A stretch of 64,000 nucleotides of DNA from Pseudomonas nitroreducens (GCF_024170165.1 NZ_JALJXP010000011.1:186001-250000); one strand, 5' to 3'; positions 9,093-18,389 are shown, counted from the first letter of the stretch. Notes: generated by a model not told the origin, from the sequence alone. Made by a program: numbers and translations.

Positions 9093-11219
9093 TCAGCCGT
9101 CCTTGCCGCTGTCCGCCTGGATCGCCGTCAGCGCGATGGTATAGACGATGTCGTCCACCAGCGCTCCACGCGACAGGTCGTTCACCGGTTTGCGCAGGCC
9201 CTGCAGCATCGGTCCGATGCTGACGCAGTCGGCGCTGCGCTGGACCGCCTTGTAGGTGGTGTTCCCGGTGTTCAGGTCGGGGAACACGTATACGTTGGCG
9301 CGTCCGGCCACCGGGCTGTCGGGCGCCTTCTGGCGGCCCACGCTGGCGATGGCGGCGGCATCATACTGCAAGGGGCCGTCAATCAACAGATCGGGGCGTT
9401 TTTCCTGCGCGATGCGCGTAGCTTCGCGGACTTTCTCGACATCTGCGCCGGTTCCGGAGTCGCCCGTGGAGTAGCTGATCATCGCCACCCGCGGGGTGAT
9501 GCCGAAGGCCTGCGCCGAGGCGGCACTCTGCAGGGCGATCTCCGCCAGGTCACTGGCCGAAGGATCGGGATTCACCGCGCAGTCGCCATAGACCACCACC
9601 TGGTCGGGCAACAGCATGAAGAACACCGAAGACACCAGGTTGTAGCCGGGCGCCGTCTTGATCAGCTGCAGGGCCGGGCGGATGGTGTTGGCGGTGGTGT
9701 GGATGGCGCCGGAGACCAGTCCGTCGACTTCGTCCAGGGCGAGCATCATGGTGGCGAGCACCACGTTGTCTTCCAGTTGCTGCTCGGCCATCGGTGCGTT
9801 CAGGCTCTTGCCCTTGCGCAGCTCGACCATGGGTTCGACGTAGCGACTGCGCACCAGGTCCGGGTCGACCACTTCCAGGTCCTCGGGCAGCACGATGCCC
9901 AGCATCTGTGCCACGGCCTGCACGTCGTCGGGCTTGGCCAGCAGCACACAGCGGGCGATACCGCGGGCATGGCAGATGGCGGCGGCCTGCACGGTGCGCG
10001 GCTCGCTGCCTTCGGGCAGGACGATGCGCTTGCCGGCGCGGTTGGCGCGCTGGGTCAACTGGTAGCGGAACACCGGCGGCGACAGGCGCAGCTCATGGGG
10101 GGAGCCGCAGCGGTCCTTTAGCCAGCCGAAGTCGATGTGCTCGGCGACGAACTCGGTAACGCGCTCAGCGCGTTCGCGGTCGTCCACCGGGATTTCCTTG
10201 TTCATCCGCGACAGGTCGCCGGCGGTGTCGAACGAGCCGGTCTTCACCGTCAGCACCGGCAGGCCGCTCTGCAGCGCGCTGCGGCACAGCTCCATGATCC
10301 GCGCGTCCGGCATCAGGCCCGAGCACAGCAGCAGGCCGGCCAGCGGCACGCCGTTCATGGCGGCGAGGCAGGCGGCGAGGATGATGTCGTCGCGGTCGCC
10401 CGGCACCACCACCAGCACGCCGGGCTTGAGCAGGTGCACCGTATTGGGCGCCGATGGCGCGCAGAGGATGATCTTCTGCACGCGGCGTTGTTCGTAGTCG
10501 CCGGCGTTGAGCACGCTGGCGTCCAGCAGGTCGGCCACGTCGCGGGTGCGCGGGGCGTTCATCTCGTCCTGCCAGGGAATGCAGCCGAGCAGGCGCACGT
10601 CGCCGTCGCGCAGCAGCGGGGAATGTTCCTTCAGGCGTTCGCCGAACAGCCGTGCGGCTTCTTCGGCATCGCGCGGCATGTCGTCGCTCTCGCCGCCGCG
10701 CACCTTGTTCACGATCAGGCCGGCCAGGTGCGGGTCGCGCGGGCCGCCGAACAGCTGGGCGAGGATCTCGATGCGGTCGGACAGTTCGCTGACCGTCTCG
10801 TTGTCCGGCGCGGAGACGAGGATCACCTCGGCGTCCACGCTGCGCGCCAGGTGGGCGTTGATGCGTGCGGCGTAGCTGGCGTGCTTGGTCGGCACCATGC
10901 CCTCGACGATCATCACGTCCTTGTCGACGGCGGCGCTGTTGTACATCCCGACTATGTCCTCGAGCAGTTCGTCGAGCAGGCCGTCGCCGAGCATGCGCTC
11001 GACCTTGGACAGCGACAGCGGGGTAGGCGCGTTGAGGCCGTGGGTGCGCGCGACCAGTTCGCTGGAGCGCTCCGGGCCGTCGTCGCCGGCGTGGGGCTGG
11101 GCAATGGGCTTGAAGAAACCGACCTTCAGGCCGGCGCGTTGCAGGGCGCGGATCAGGCCCAGGCTGGTAGAGGTCAGGCCGACACCGAAACCGGTCGGTG
11201 CGAGGAAGAAGGTGTGCAT
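9093..11219 (-). CDS. pta: Phosphate acetyltransferase
   Basis: 708 residues, the long two-part form. It has an N-terminal BioD-like P-loop domain (APTGFGVGLTSTSLGL at the start), a central DRTGG-type domain and a C-terminal catalytic PTA_PTB domain with FFMLLPDQVVVYGDCAVNP and MISYSTGDSGTG. It interconverts acetyl-CoA and acetyl phosphate. The start has an AAGGAG site upstream. It lies 61 bases after ackA, so the two steps from acetyl-CoA to acetate are co-expressed. Confidence 0.97.
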   Translation of the reverse strand: MHTFFLAPTGFGVGLTSTSLGLIRALQRAGLKVGFFKPIAQPHAGDDGPERSSELVARTHGLNAPTPLSLSKVERMLGDGLLDELLEDIVGMYNSAAVDKDVMIVEGMVPTKHASYAARINAHLARSVDAEVILVSAPDNETVSELSDRIEILAQLFGGPRDPHLAGLIVNKVRGGESDDMPRDAEEAARLFGERLKEHSPLLRDGDVRLLGCIPWQDEMNAPRTRDVADLLDASVLNAGDYEQRRVQKIILCAPSAPNTVHLLKPGVLVVVPGDRDDIILAACLAAMNGVPLAGLLLCSGLMPDARIMELCRSALQSGLPVLTVKTGSFDTAGDLSRMNKEIPVDDRERAERVTEFVAEHIDFGWLKDRCGSPHELRLSPPVFRYQLTQRANRAGKRIVLPEGSEPRTVQAAAICHARGIARCVLLAKPDDVQAVAQMLGIVLPEDLEVVDPDLVRSRYVEPMVELRKGKSLNAPMAEQQLEDNVVLATMMLALDEVDGLVSGAIHTTANTIRPALQLIKTAPGYNLVSSVFFMLLPDQVVVYGDCAVNPDPSASDLAEIALQSAASAQAFGITPRVAMISYSTGDSGTGADVEKVREATRIAQEKRPDLLIDGPLQYDAAAIASVGRQKAPDSPVAGRANVYVFPDLNTGNTTYKAVQRSADCVSIGPMLQGLRKPVNDLSRGALVDDIVYTIALTAIQADSGKDG

Positions 11220-11280
11220 CCGGGCTCCTTAAGCCGTGCGGGAATGGTCTGTGCCCTTGTGGGGCGCAACCGATGAATCT

Positions 11281-12471
11281 TCAGTCGAGCACGGCCAGGG
11301 TGTCGAGTGCGATCTGCTTTTCCTCGTTCGTCGGGATCACCAGCACGCGGGGGTGGCCAGCCAGGTGGATCGGCCCGCCGACGCCACGCACGCAGCGGGC
11401 GTTGGCTTCGCCGTCGAGTTCGAGATTGAGCACGTGCAGGTGCTTGACCGTGAGGTTGCGCACCAGCGCCGAGTTCTCGCCGATGCCACCGGTGAAGATG
11501 ATGCCGTCCAGGCGCGGTAGCGCACAGGTCAGCGAGGCCAGGGACTTGGCCAATCGGTAACAGAATACTTCGATGGCCAGCGCCGCATTGGCGTGGCCCT
11601 GCTCGCGGGCGTTCTCCAGGGTGCGCATGTCGTTGGACAGCCCCGACAGGCCGAGCAGGCCGCTGTCGTGGTTGAGCATGTGGTCGATCTTTTCCAGGCT
11701 CCAGCCCAGGGTGCGCGCCAGGTGGCTGTGCAGGTTCGGGTCGACGTCGCCGGAGCGCGTCCCCATCATCAGGCCTTCCAGCGGGGTCAGGCCCATGCTG
11801 GTGTCGCGGCTCTGGCCGTTGGCGATGGCGCAGGTGGAGCTGCCGTTGCCCAGGTGCGCGGACAGCCAGTAGCTGTCGCCCACCGCCAGCCCGCTCATTT
11901 CCGCGGCCTGGTGGCTGACGTAGCGGTGGCTGGTGCCGTGGAAGCCGTAGCGGCGCACATGCTGCTCGCGGTACAGCGGCTCGGGGATGGCGTAGCGGTA
12001 GGCGCGCTCGGGCAGGCTCTGGTGGAAGGCGGTGTCGAACACCGCGATGTGCGGCAGGTCCGGGTAGAGCGCCATGGCGGCGTCGATACCCACCAGGTTC
12101 GCCGGGTTGTGCAGCGGCGCCAGCGGCGAGGTCTCGCGGATGGCGCTGAGCACCTCATCGGTCAGGCGCGAGGCCTGGGTGAAGCGCTCGCCGCCGTGCA
12201 CCACGCGGTGGCCGATGGCGTGCAGTTCGCCCTGGGCGGCCTGGGCCACCAACGGCAGCAGGCGGGCGAGGGCGGCCTTGTGGTCGGCGCCGGGCAGTTC
12301 CAGGGTCTGCGGCTGCTCGTCGGTCTCGCCCTGCCAGCGCAGACTGGCGCCGTTGGCGCCGAGGCGTTCGGCCAGGCCGTGGAGGATGAAGTCGTCGCGC
12401 CCCTCTCGAACCAGGGCGAACTTGATCGATGAACTGCCGCAGTTGATCACCAGGATATTGCGAGCCGGCAT
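11281..12471 (-). CDS. ackA: Acetate kinase
   Basis: 396 residues. The start is [16 protein letters not shown], the phosphate-1 motif of the acetokinase family; [29 protein letters not shown]-like and FTGGIGEN blocks follow in order. It converts acetyl phosphate plus ADP to acetate plus ATP. The ATG at 12471 is chosen because AAGGAG lies five bases upstream and the family starts two or three residues before NILVINCG. It directly follows the DUF3565 gene (2-base gap) and precedes pta. Confidence 0.97.
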   Translation of the reverse strand: MPARNILVINCGSSSIKFALVREGRDDFILHGLAERLGANGASLRWQGETDEQPQTLELPGADHKAALARLLPLVAQAAQGELHAIGHRVVHGGERFTQASRLTDEVLSAIRETSPLAPLHNPANLVGIDAAMALYPDLPHIAVFDTAFHQSLPERAYRYAIPEPLYREQHVRRYGFHGTSHRYVSHQAAEMSGLAVGDSYWLSAHLGNGSSTCAIANGQSRDTSMGLTPLEGLMMGTRSGDVDPNLHSHLARTLGWSLEKIDHMLNHDSGLLGLSGLSNDMRTLENAREQGHANAALAIEVFCYRLAKSLASLTCALPRLDGIIFTGGIGENSALVRNLTVKHLHVLNLELDGEANARCVRGVGGPIHLAGHPRVLVIPTNEEKQIALDTLAVLD

Positions 12472-12473
12472 GC

Positions 12474-12776
12474 CTACTCCTTGTTGCTGTCGTTTTCCTT
12501 GGCGCACCAGCCGCAGGGGAACCAGCGGCCGATCTGCGCCCTGCGCTGCTGCGGGTCCAGCACCCAGGGCCGCGACTGCCAGGGCGGCTGGTGGCGCAGG
12601 TGCTGGGTATGACCGCAGGACAAGACTGCCACCCAGTGGCCGTCTTCGTCCTGATGAAAGTCAAGCAGGCGCGGCGGGGCCGCGTGATCCCGTCCGTCCG
12701 TCTTCGGGTCGCATTCGGGGGCGTCGCCGCGTAAACTTACGCGCTCAACTTCTATATCAGATAGGTTTCGAACCAT
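12474..12776 (-). CDS. DUF3565 family protein (start uncertain)
   Basis: The conserved core [20 protein letters not shown], then [11 protein letters not shown] and a late CGWC pair, is the DUF3565 pattern; the Cys and His residues suggest a metal site. The function is unknown. The only in-frame ATG (12776) overlaps, on the opposite strand, the ATG of slyD (12775). The first 35 residues lack family resemblance, so the true start may be a rarer codon nearer 12668. The end is 2 bases before ackA, so it is probably first in that operon. Confidence 0.7.
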   Translation of the reverse strand: MVRNLSDIEVERVSLRGDAPECDPKTDGRDHAAPPRLLDFHQDEDGHWVAVLSCGHTQHLRHQPPWQSRPWVLDPQQRRAQIGRWFPCGWCAKENDSNKE

Positions 12777-13260
12777 GCAGATCGCGGCCAACAAGGCGGT
12801 TTCCATCGACTATACCCTGACCAACGACGCGGGTGAGGTCATCGACAGCTCCGCCGGCGGCGCTCCGCTGGTCTACCTGCACGGTGCCCACAACATCATC
12901 GGCGGCCTGGAAAAGGCCCTGGAAGGCAAGCAGGTCGGTGACGAGCTGGACGTGACCGTCGAGCCGGCCGATGCCTACGGCGAATACAGCGCCGAGCTGG
13001 TTGCCACCCTGACCCGTGAAATGTTCGAAGGCGTGGACGAGCTGGAAGTCGGTATGCAGTTCCACGCTTCCGCTCCGGACGGCGGCATGCAGATCGTTAC
13101 CATCCGCGACATCGAAGGCGATGACGTGATCGTCGACGGCAACCACCCGCTGGCCGGCCAGCGCCTGAACTTCAAGGTGAAAGTGGTCGACATCCGCGAC
13201 GCTTCCGCCGAAGAAGTTGCCCATGGCCACGTCCATGGCGAAGGTGGTCACCACCACTGA
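12775..13260 (+). CDS. slyD: FKBP-type peptidyl-prolyl isomerase SlyD
   Basis: 161 residues. The FKBP domain is split by the insert-in-flap chaperone domain: YTLTNDAGEVIDSS, then LHGAHNIIGGLEKALEGK, with the insert around residues 65-130. The tail is histidine-rich (HGHVHGEGGHHH), the metal-binding end used in nickel delivery. It is a cytoplasmic folding helper and metallochaperone. It is transcribed divergently from the DUF3565-ackA-pta unit and has its own terminator. Confidence 0.96.
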   Translation: MQIAANKAVSIDYTLTNDAGEVIDSSAGGAPLVYLHGAHNIIGGLEKALEGKQVGDELDVTVEPADAYGEYSAELVATLTREMFEGVDELEVGMQFHASAPDGGMQIVTIRDIEGDDVIVDGNHPLAGQRLNFKVKVVDIRDASAEEVAHGHVHGEGGHHH

Positions 13261-13322
13261 CAGCCGTCACACGGTCGGCTATCGACCGGGTGCAGCCATC
13301 ATTGAGCTGCTAAGCTCAAACG

Positions 13323-13348
13323 GGAAAGGCGCCTTCGGGCGCCTTTCT
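13323..13348 (+). terminator. Rho-independent terminator after slyD
   Basis: GAAAGGCGCC / GGCGCCTTTCT with a TTCGG-type tetraloop, about 60 bases past the slyD stop. Confidence 0.9.
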
Positions 13349-13479
13349 CATGCAAGTGGCTGTAACTGCAATGAATGCCAGGGCATTTTTCCCGCATCGA
13401 CTGGGATTGCGCAGCATGACGGACAGGTTGTCCGCTCCCTGCGCGGGCACTTCGTGCCTACTTCTTCAAGGAGCAAGCA

Positions 13480-13965
13480 ATGAGCGCTTTTCACGATCTG
13501 ACGCTGCATGGTCTCGACGGCCAGGATCTGCCGCTGGCCCCGCTCAAGGGCAAGGTCGTGCTGGTGGTCAACGTCGCCTCGAAATGCGGCCTGACCCCGC
13601 AGTACGCCGCTCTGGAAAATCTCTACCAGCAGTACAAGGACCAGGGGTTCGTGGTACTGGGCCTGCCGTGCAACCAGTTCGCCGGGCAGGAGCCGGGCAG
13701 CGAAGCTGAGATCCAGTCGTTCTGTTCGCTGAACTACGGGGTGAGCTTCCCCATGTCGGGCAAGCTCGAGGTCAACGGCTCCGAGCGCCACCCGCTGTAC
13801 CGCCTGCTGGCAGGCGAGGGCGCCGAGTTCCCCGGCGACATCACCTGGAACTTCGAGAAGTTCCTCCTCGGCCCGGATGGCCGCGTGCTGGCCCGCTTCA
13901 GCCCGCGCACCACGCCGGATGATCCGGCGCTGATCCAGGCCGTCGAGAAGGCGCTGGGCGCCTGA
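13480..13965 (+). CDS. Glutathione peroxidase family (thiol peroxidase, Cys form)
   Basis: 161 residues. The peroxidatic Cys36 is in NVASKCGLTPQ; the Gln is in LPCNQFAGQEPG, where a second Cys could resolve; Trp and Asn are in WNFEKF. So the catalytic tetrad is complete, with Cys instead of selenocysteine. Bacterial Cys-type members usually use thioredoxin rather than glutathione. A clean AAGGAG site precedes the ATG. I recall the same gene after slyD in PAO1 (PA0838). Confidence 0.95.
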   Translation: MSAFHDLTLHGLDGQDLPLAPLKGKVVLVVNVASKCGLTPQYAALENLYQQYKDQGFVVLGLPCNQFAGQEPGSEAEIQSFCSLNYGVSFPMSGKLEVNGSERHPLYRLLAGEGAEFPGDITWNFEKFLLGPDGRVLARFSPRTTPDDPALIQAVEKALGA

Positions 13966-14079
13966 TCCTCCCCCGGCGGGAGAGGGCGCAAGCGCCAATC
14001 CCGCCGGCATTTCTCCCTTTCGGCTTGTTCCGCGCCAGTGGTGACGGCTTAATCGGGCGACCTGCTTCCGGAGCCCGCC

Positions 14080-14820
14080 ATGAGCCGTTTCGCCGCCGAG
14101 TCCGCCTGCCTCCCCGCCACCCCCGATGCCTTGCGCGCCCTGATCGAACAGCGCCGCTCGGTGCGGCGTTTCCTCGACGAAGCGGTACCGGATGCCGTAC
14201 TGCGCGATTGCCTGGAGCAGGCGGTGCTGGCGCCCAACGCCTGTAACCTGCAGCCGTGGAGCTTCCAGGTAATCCGCGACGCCGAGCTGCGCCGTCGACT
14301 GGTGCCGGTGTGTCTGGGGCAGAACGCCGCGCGCACCGCGCCAGTGCTGATCGCCGTGCTGGCACGGCCGGACACCTGGCGCGAGTCCTGCGCCGCCATC
14401 CTCGATCAGTGGCCCGAGCCGCAGGTGCCGGAGAAGGTGCGTGACTTCTACCAGCGCACCGCGCCCTTCCAGTACAACCAGGGTGTGTTCGGCCTGCGCG
14501 GGCTGTTCAAGCGCGCGCTCTACTCACTGGTCGGCTTGCGCCGAGCGCTGATGCGCCAGCCCAACAGCCACGCCGAGATGCGTTTATGGGCGGTGAAGTC
14601 CAGCTCGCTGGCGGCGCAGAACCTGATGCTCGCCCTGCAGAGCCACGGCTACGCCACCTGCCCCATGGAGGGCTTTGACGAGGTACGGTTGCGCAAGGTG
14701 CTGGAGGTTCCCCGCCGCGCGGTGCCGATCATGCTGCTGGCGGTGGGGCGGGCTGCCGACAATGGCGTCTACAACCCGCGCCTGCGCTTCCCGCTGGAGC
14801 AGCGCGTCAGCTGGCACTGA
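14080..14820 (+). CDS. Nitroreductase family FMN oxidoreductase
   Basis: 246 residues. RRSVRRFLDEAVPD is the FMN-phosphate-binding start, followed by LAPNACNLQPWSFQVI, the typical (S/N)NxQPW block, and the late ALQSHGYATCPMEGF. It probably reduces quinones, nitro compounds or other electrophiles with NAD(P)H. A GGAG site precedes the start. Its 3' end overlaps the convergent tautomerase gene by 14 bases. Confidence 0.92.
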   Translation: MSRFAAESACLPATPDALRALIEQRRSVRRFLDEAVPDAVLRDCLEQAVLAPNACNLQPWSFQVIRDAELRRRLVPVCLGQNAARTAPVLIAVLARPDTWRESCAAILDQWPEPQVPEKVRDFYQRTAPFQYNQGVFGLRGLFKRALYSLVGLRRALMRQPNSHAEMRLWAVKSSSLAAQNLMLALQSHGYATCPMEGFDEVRLRKVLEVPRRAVPIMLLAVGRAADNGVYNPRLRFPLEQRVSWH

Positions 14821-15214
14821 GCGCATCGGGCTTCGTCAGCACGCCCATGCGCCCGCCGCCGAAGGACCAGTCGTCCGCCTCGCTGTTGGTGATCTGCACC
14901 ATCACGTCCTCGCTGGCGATGCCCAGTCGCTCGCCCAGCAGCGCGTTGAGTCGGCGGTAGAACGCCTGCCTGGTCTGCGAGTCCCGCGGGCGGCCGATGG
15001 TGATGGCGATCAGCACGAAGTCGTCGCTGCGTGGGCCGCCCAGGTAGTGGCGATTGAAGACGAACTCTTCCGGCTGGAGCTGGTGGATCATCACGAACTG
15101 ATCGCCCTCCGGCACGTTGAAGGCATCGTGCATGGCGTCGTAGACGGTGTCGGCGAGTTCGCGCAGGTATTCCGGATGCTTGCCCTTGAGCAGGGAGATG
15201 CGGACGGTAGGCAT
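14807..15214 (-). CDS. Tautomerase family protein
   Basis: 135 residues. Pro is residue 2 (MPTVRISLLKG), so after Met removal it is the N-terminal catalytic proline of the 4-oxalocrotonate tautomerase superfamily. The length and the QLQPEEFVFNRHYLGGPRSDDF block fit the Tautomerase_2 branch (PF14552). A GAGGAG site precedes the start. It follows the carboxymuconolactone decarboxylase-like gene by 4 bases and the two form one operon. Confidence 0.92.
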   Translation of the reverse strand: MPTVRISLLKGKHPEYLRELADTVYDAMHDAFNVPEGDQFVMIHQLQPEEFVFNRHYLGGPRSDDFVLIAITIGRPRDSQTRQAFYRRLNALLGERLGIASEDVMVQITNSEADDWSFGGGRMGVLTKPDALSAS

Positions 15215-15218
15215 GGTG

Positions 15219-15524
15219 TCACTCCTCTTCGAGACGGTTGAGAGCAGAGGCGGCCGTCGGCCAGCCGCTATAGAAAGCCAAATGGGTGATCAGCTCGCCC
15301 AGCTCTTCGCGGGTCAGGCCGTTGTCGCGGGCCAATTGGAGATGGAAGGGCAATTGTTCCAGCCGCCCCATGGCGACCAGTGCAGCAACGGTCGCCAGAC
15401 TGCGCTCGCGCGGGGCCAGCTGCGGGCGCTGCCAGATGTCGCCGAACAGCACTTGCTCGGTGATCTGCGCCAGCTTAGGTGCCTGCCGCTGCAGGTCGGG
15501 GGAAACCTGGGGTGGAGAAGACAT
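15219..15524 (-). CDS. Carboxymuconolactone decarboxylase-like protein
   Basis: 101 residues. The family core LAPRERSLATVAALVAMGRLEQLPFHLQLARDNGLTREE is split here by eye; it matches the CMD fold except that the AhpD-type CxxC pair is absent. A decarboxylase- or hydrolase-like role is therefore more likely than peroxidase. It is first in an operon with the tautomerase and divergent from the LysR gene, the classical layout for a LysR-controlled catabolic pair. Confidence 0.9.
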   Translation of the reverse strand: MSSPPQVSPDLQRQAPKLAQITEQVLFGDIWQRPQLAPRERSLATVAALVAMGRLEQLPFHLQLARDNGLTREELGELITHLAFYSGWPTAASALNRLEEE

Positions 15525-15631
15525 CGTGCCGTTCCTCTTCTGTGGCTTGACGAGCTCAGGCTAGCTCGGCAAGTTAATTCGGAAAATCGGGAAATATTTA
15601 ACCAACAGTTCTAATAATCAGGATGGTTGCC

Positions 15632-16522
15632 ATGGCCCGCATCAACTTCGACCTCGACGTGCTGCGCACCTTCGTCACCGGCATCGAACTGGGCAGCTTT
15701 GCCCGCGCGGCGGATCGTCTGGGGCGTTCCACTTCTGCCGTCAGCGCGCAGTTGAAGAAGCTCGAAGAGCAGGCCGGTACCCCGGTGCTACGCCGCGAAG
15801 GCCGCGGCATGGCGCTGACCGAGGCGGGCGAGACGCTGCTGGCCTACGCCCGCCGTCTGCTGGAGCTGAATGACGAAGCCGCCGGCGCCCTGCGTGGCGG
15901 CGCGCTGGAAGGCCGGGTGCGTCTCGGCCTGCAGGAAGACTTCGGTGAAACCCTGCTGCCCGCCGTGCTGGCGCGCTTCGCCCGCGCGCATCCCAAGGTG
16001 CGCATCGAGGTGCGCACGGCGCGTAACCAGCAGCTCATCGAAGGCGTGCGCGGCGGCGAACTGGACCTGGCGCTGGCCTGGGAAACCGGCGAACGCACGC
16101 CGCACATGGAGCGCATCGGTGCCGTCGGGCAATGCTGGATCGGTGCGCCGGGCGCACTTCCGTCGCCTGGCGCGGAACCCCTGCCTCTGGTGATGCTGGA
16201 GGCGCCGTGCCTGCTGCGCAGCGCGGCCACGGCGGCGCTGGATCGGGCCGGCATCGCCTGGCGCGTGGCGTTCACCAGTGCCGGGTTGTCCGGCATCTGG
16301 GCGGCCGTTGGCGCGGGACTGGGCATTGGCCTGCGCACGCCGATCGGCCTGCCGGCCAGCGTCGAACGGCTGGACGCCGAGCGCGCCGGGCTGCCGTTGA
16401 TGGCGCCGCTGGGGTTGTGCCTGCACCGTAGCGAAGCCGAGCCGGAAGCGGTGGTGGAACGCCTGCGCGAACTGCTGCAGGAAGGCGTCGCGGAACTGCT
16501 GGAAAGCCCGGCCCTTCGCTGA
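15632..16522 (+). CDS. LysR-family transcriptional regulator
   Basis: 296 residues. The N-terminal winged helix-turn-helix contains LGSFARAADRLGRSTSAVSAQLKKLE, then a linker helix and a periplasmic-binding-like effector domain. I prefer the ATG at 15632 over 15623 because the AGG site fits only the former. It is divergent from the decarboxylase-like/tautomerase pair; the 107-base AT-rich gap (15525-15631) should hold its binding site and both promoters. Confidence 0.93.
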   Translation: MARINFDLDVLRTFVTGIELGSFARAADRLGRSTSAVSAQLKKLEEQAGTPVLRREGRGMALTEAGETLLAYARRLLELNDEAAGALRGGALEGRVRLGLQEDFGETLLPAVLARFARAHPKVRIEVRTARNQQLIEGVRGGELDLALAWETGERTPHMERIGAVGQCWIGAPGALPSPGAEPLPLVMLEAPCLLRSAATAALDRAGIAWRVAFTSAGLSGIWAAVGAGLGIGLRTPIGLPASVERLDAERAGLPLMAPLGLCLHRSEAEPEAVVERLRELLQEGVAELLESPALR

Positions 16523-16569
16523 TCCGTTTCTGGAGGAAAATCACTGCGATCAATGGTGCTGGCAAAAGC

Positions 16570-16582
16570 GAGACGACCGGTC
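16570..16582. promoter_or_regulatory. Putative TetR operator upstream of the tetR gene
   Basis: GAGACGACCGGTC, 14 bases before the tetR ATG. The same 13 bases occur at 17222-17234 before the Old Yellow Enzyme gene. The position over the promoter or leader fits autorepression. The binding claim is inference from the exact match and the context. Confidence 0.7.
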
Positions 16583-16596
16583 ATATTCTTGCGCCC

Positions 16597-17187
16597 ATGA
16601 ACAGCATCCGACTCGACAAACGCGACCTGATCCTCGCCAAGGGCTCCCTGGCGATGACCCGCAGCGGCTACCACGGCACCGGCGTGCAGGACATCGTCCA
16701 GGCCGCCGGCATCCCCAAGGGCTCCTTCTATCACTACTTCGAGAGCAAGGAAGACTTCGCCCTGCAGGCCCTGGAGCACCTGTACGCACCACGCCTGGCC
16801 CGCTACGCCGAGGCGCTGGGCAACCCGGCACTGGGCCCGCGGGCGCGCATCCTCACCTATTACCGCGAACTCCTGGCGCATTTCGCCCGCCAGGAAAAGC
16901 TCGAATACCACTGCTTCATCGGCAGCCTGAGCTTCGAGATGGCCGAGTTGTCGCCGGCCATCGCCGAGCGGGTCGACGGCATCCTCCAGCAGTCCATCGA
17001 CACGTTGTCTGGCTGTCTGGCCGACGCCCAGCGCGCCGGTGAACTGCCGGCAGCGGAAGACGCCGAATCCCTGGCCGAATTCATCGGCAACGCCTGGCAG
17101 GGCGTGCTGGCGCGGATGAAAGTCAGCGCGTCGCTCAAACCGGTGGAACGCTTTATCGAACGCCTGGAGCACTTGCTTCAGGCTTGA
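16597..17187 (+). CDS. TetR-family repressor (probable electrophile sensor)
   Basis: 196 residues. The N-terminal helix-turn-helix TGVQDIVQAAGIPKGSFYHY is followed by FESKEDF, as in the NemR/AcuR branch of TetR repressors. The ligand domain has one cysteine in EYHCFIGSL (near residue 106), a place where NemR-like proteins carry a redox-active Cys. Identical 13-bp sites before this gene and the next suggest it represses itself and the Old Yellow Enzyme gene. Confidence 0.92.
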   Translation: MNSIRLDKRDLILAKGSLAMTRSGYHGTGVQDIVQAAGIPKGSFYHYFESKEDFALQALEHLYAPRLARYAEALGNPALGPRARILTYYRELLAHFARQEKLEYHCFIGSLSFEMAELSPAIAERVDGILQQSIDTLSGCLADAQRAGELPAAEDAESLAEFIGNAWQGVLARMKVSASLKPVERFIERLEHLLQA

Positions 17188-17221
17188 TCTGCCTGAGTCA
17201 TCATTTCCCCTTCTTAAAAAC

Positions 17222-17244
17222 GAGACGACCGGTCGCCTGGTCGT
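17222..17244. promoter_or_regulatory. Putative TetR operator upstream of the Old Yellow Enzyme gene
   Basis: It repeats GAGACGACCGGTC exactly and extends into an inverted repeat ACGACC-N8-GGTCGT (17225-17230 with 17239-17244). It ends 14 bases before the chosen start codon, a location that would block transcription or its elongation. Confidence 0.7.
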
Positions 17245-17257
17245 TATGGAGACCTCA

Positions 17258-18370
17258 ATGACCGCATCCGTAGACACCCTGTTCTCGCCTTTCCGCCTGG
17301 GCGGTCTGGAACTGCCCACGCGCATCGTGATGGCGCCGATGACCCGCAACTTCACCCCGGGCGGCGTACCCCATGCCCAGGTGGTCGAGTACTACCGTCG
17401 CCGCGCGGCTGCCGGCGTCGGCCTGATCGTCACCGAAGGCACCACGGTCAACCACCAGGCCGCCAATGGCTACCCGAACGTACCGCGCTTCCATGGCGAG
17501 GACGCCCTGGCCGGCTGGAAGCAGGTGGTCGACGCCGTGCACGCCGAAGGCGGCAAGATCGTTCCGCAGCTGTGGCACGTTGGCGCCGTGCGCCGCCTGG
17601 GCACCGAGCCGGACGCCAGCGTCCCGGGCTATGGCCCCAGCGGCAAGGAAAAGGATGGCACCGTGCTCGTTCATGAGATGACCAAGCAGGACATCCAGGA
17701 CGTCATCGCCGCCTTCGCCCAGGCTGCGGTCGATGCCAAGGCCATCGGCATGGACGGCGTGGAAATCCACGGCGCCCACGGCTACCTGATCGACCAGTTC
17801 TTCTGGGACGGCAGCAACAAGCGCACCGACGAATACGGCGGCAGCCTGGCCAACCGTTCGCGCTTCGCCATCGAGCTGATCCAGGCCGTGCGCGCGGCCG
17901 TCGGCCCCGACTACCCGATCATCTTCCGCTTCTCCCAGTGGAAACAGCAGGACTACAGCGCCCGCCTGGTGCAGACCGCCGAAGAGCTGGAAGCCTTCCT
18001 CAAGCCGCTGTCGGATGCCGGCGTGGATATCTTCCACTGCTCCACCCGCCGCTTCTGGATTCCGGAATTCGAAGGCTCCGACCTCAACCTGGCCGGCTGG
18101 ACCCGCCAGCTCACCGGCAAGCCGACCATCACCGTAGGCAACGTCGGCCTGGATGGCAGCGAGTTCCTGGCCTTCTTCGGCAACACCGAGGAAGTCGCCC
18201 AGCCGTCGGGTATCGACGGTCTGCTGGAGCGTCTGAACAAGGAAGAGTTCGACCTGGTCGCCGTCGGCCGCGCCCTGCTGGTCGACCCGGACTGGGCAGT
18301 GAAAGTGCGTGATGGCCGCCTGGAGGACATCAAGCCGTTCAGCCGCGAGGCGCTGATGTCGCTGGCCTGA
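17258..18370 (+). CDS. Old Yellow Enzyme-family alkene reductase (NemA-like)
   Basis: 370 residues, an FMN-dependent TIM barrel. Motifs are the N-terminal RIVMAPMTRNFTPGG, VPQLWHVGA, the active-site pair in EIHGAHGYLIDQFFWDGSNKR (quoted in part: HGAHGYL) and the late AVGRALLVDPDW phosphate-binding end. It should reduce the C=C bond of enones and other electrophiles, or nitrate esters, with NADPH. I chose the ATG at 17258 because GGAG lies seven bases before it; the upstream ATG at 17246 has no site. It is probably repressed by the adjacent TetR protein. Confidence 0.93.
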   Translation: MTASVDTLFSPFRLGGLELPTRIVMAPMTRNFTPGGVPHAQVVEYYRRRAAAGVGLIVTEGTTVNHQAANGYPNVPRFHGEDALAGWKQVVDAVHAEGGKIVPQLWHVGAVRRLGTEPDASVPGYGPSGKEKDGTVLVHEMTKQDIQDVIAAFAQAAVDAKAIGMDGVEIHGAHGYLIDQFFWDGSNKRTDEYGGSLANRSRFAIELIQAVRAAVGPDYPIIFRFSQWKQQDYSARLVQTAEELEAFLKPLSDAGVDIFHCSTRRFWIPEFEGSDLNLAGWTRQLTGKPTITVGNVGLDGSEFLAFFGNTEEVAQPSGIDGLLERLNKEEFDLVAVGRALLVDPDWAVKVRDGRLEDIKPFSREALMSLA

Positions 18371-18389
18371 TTCGCGAACCGCTGAAATG

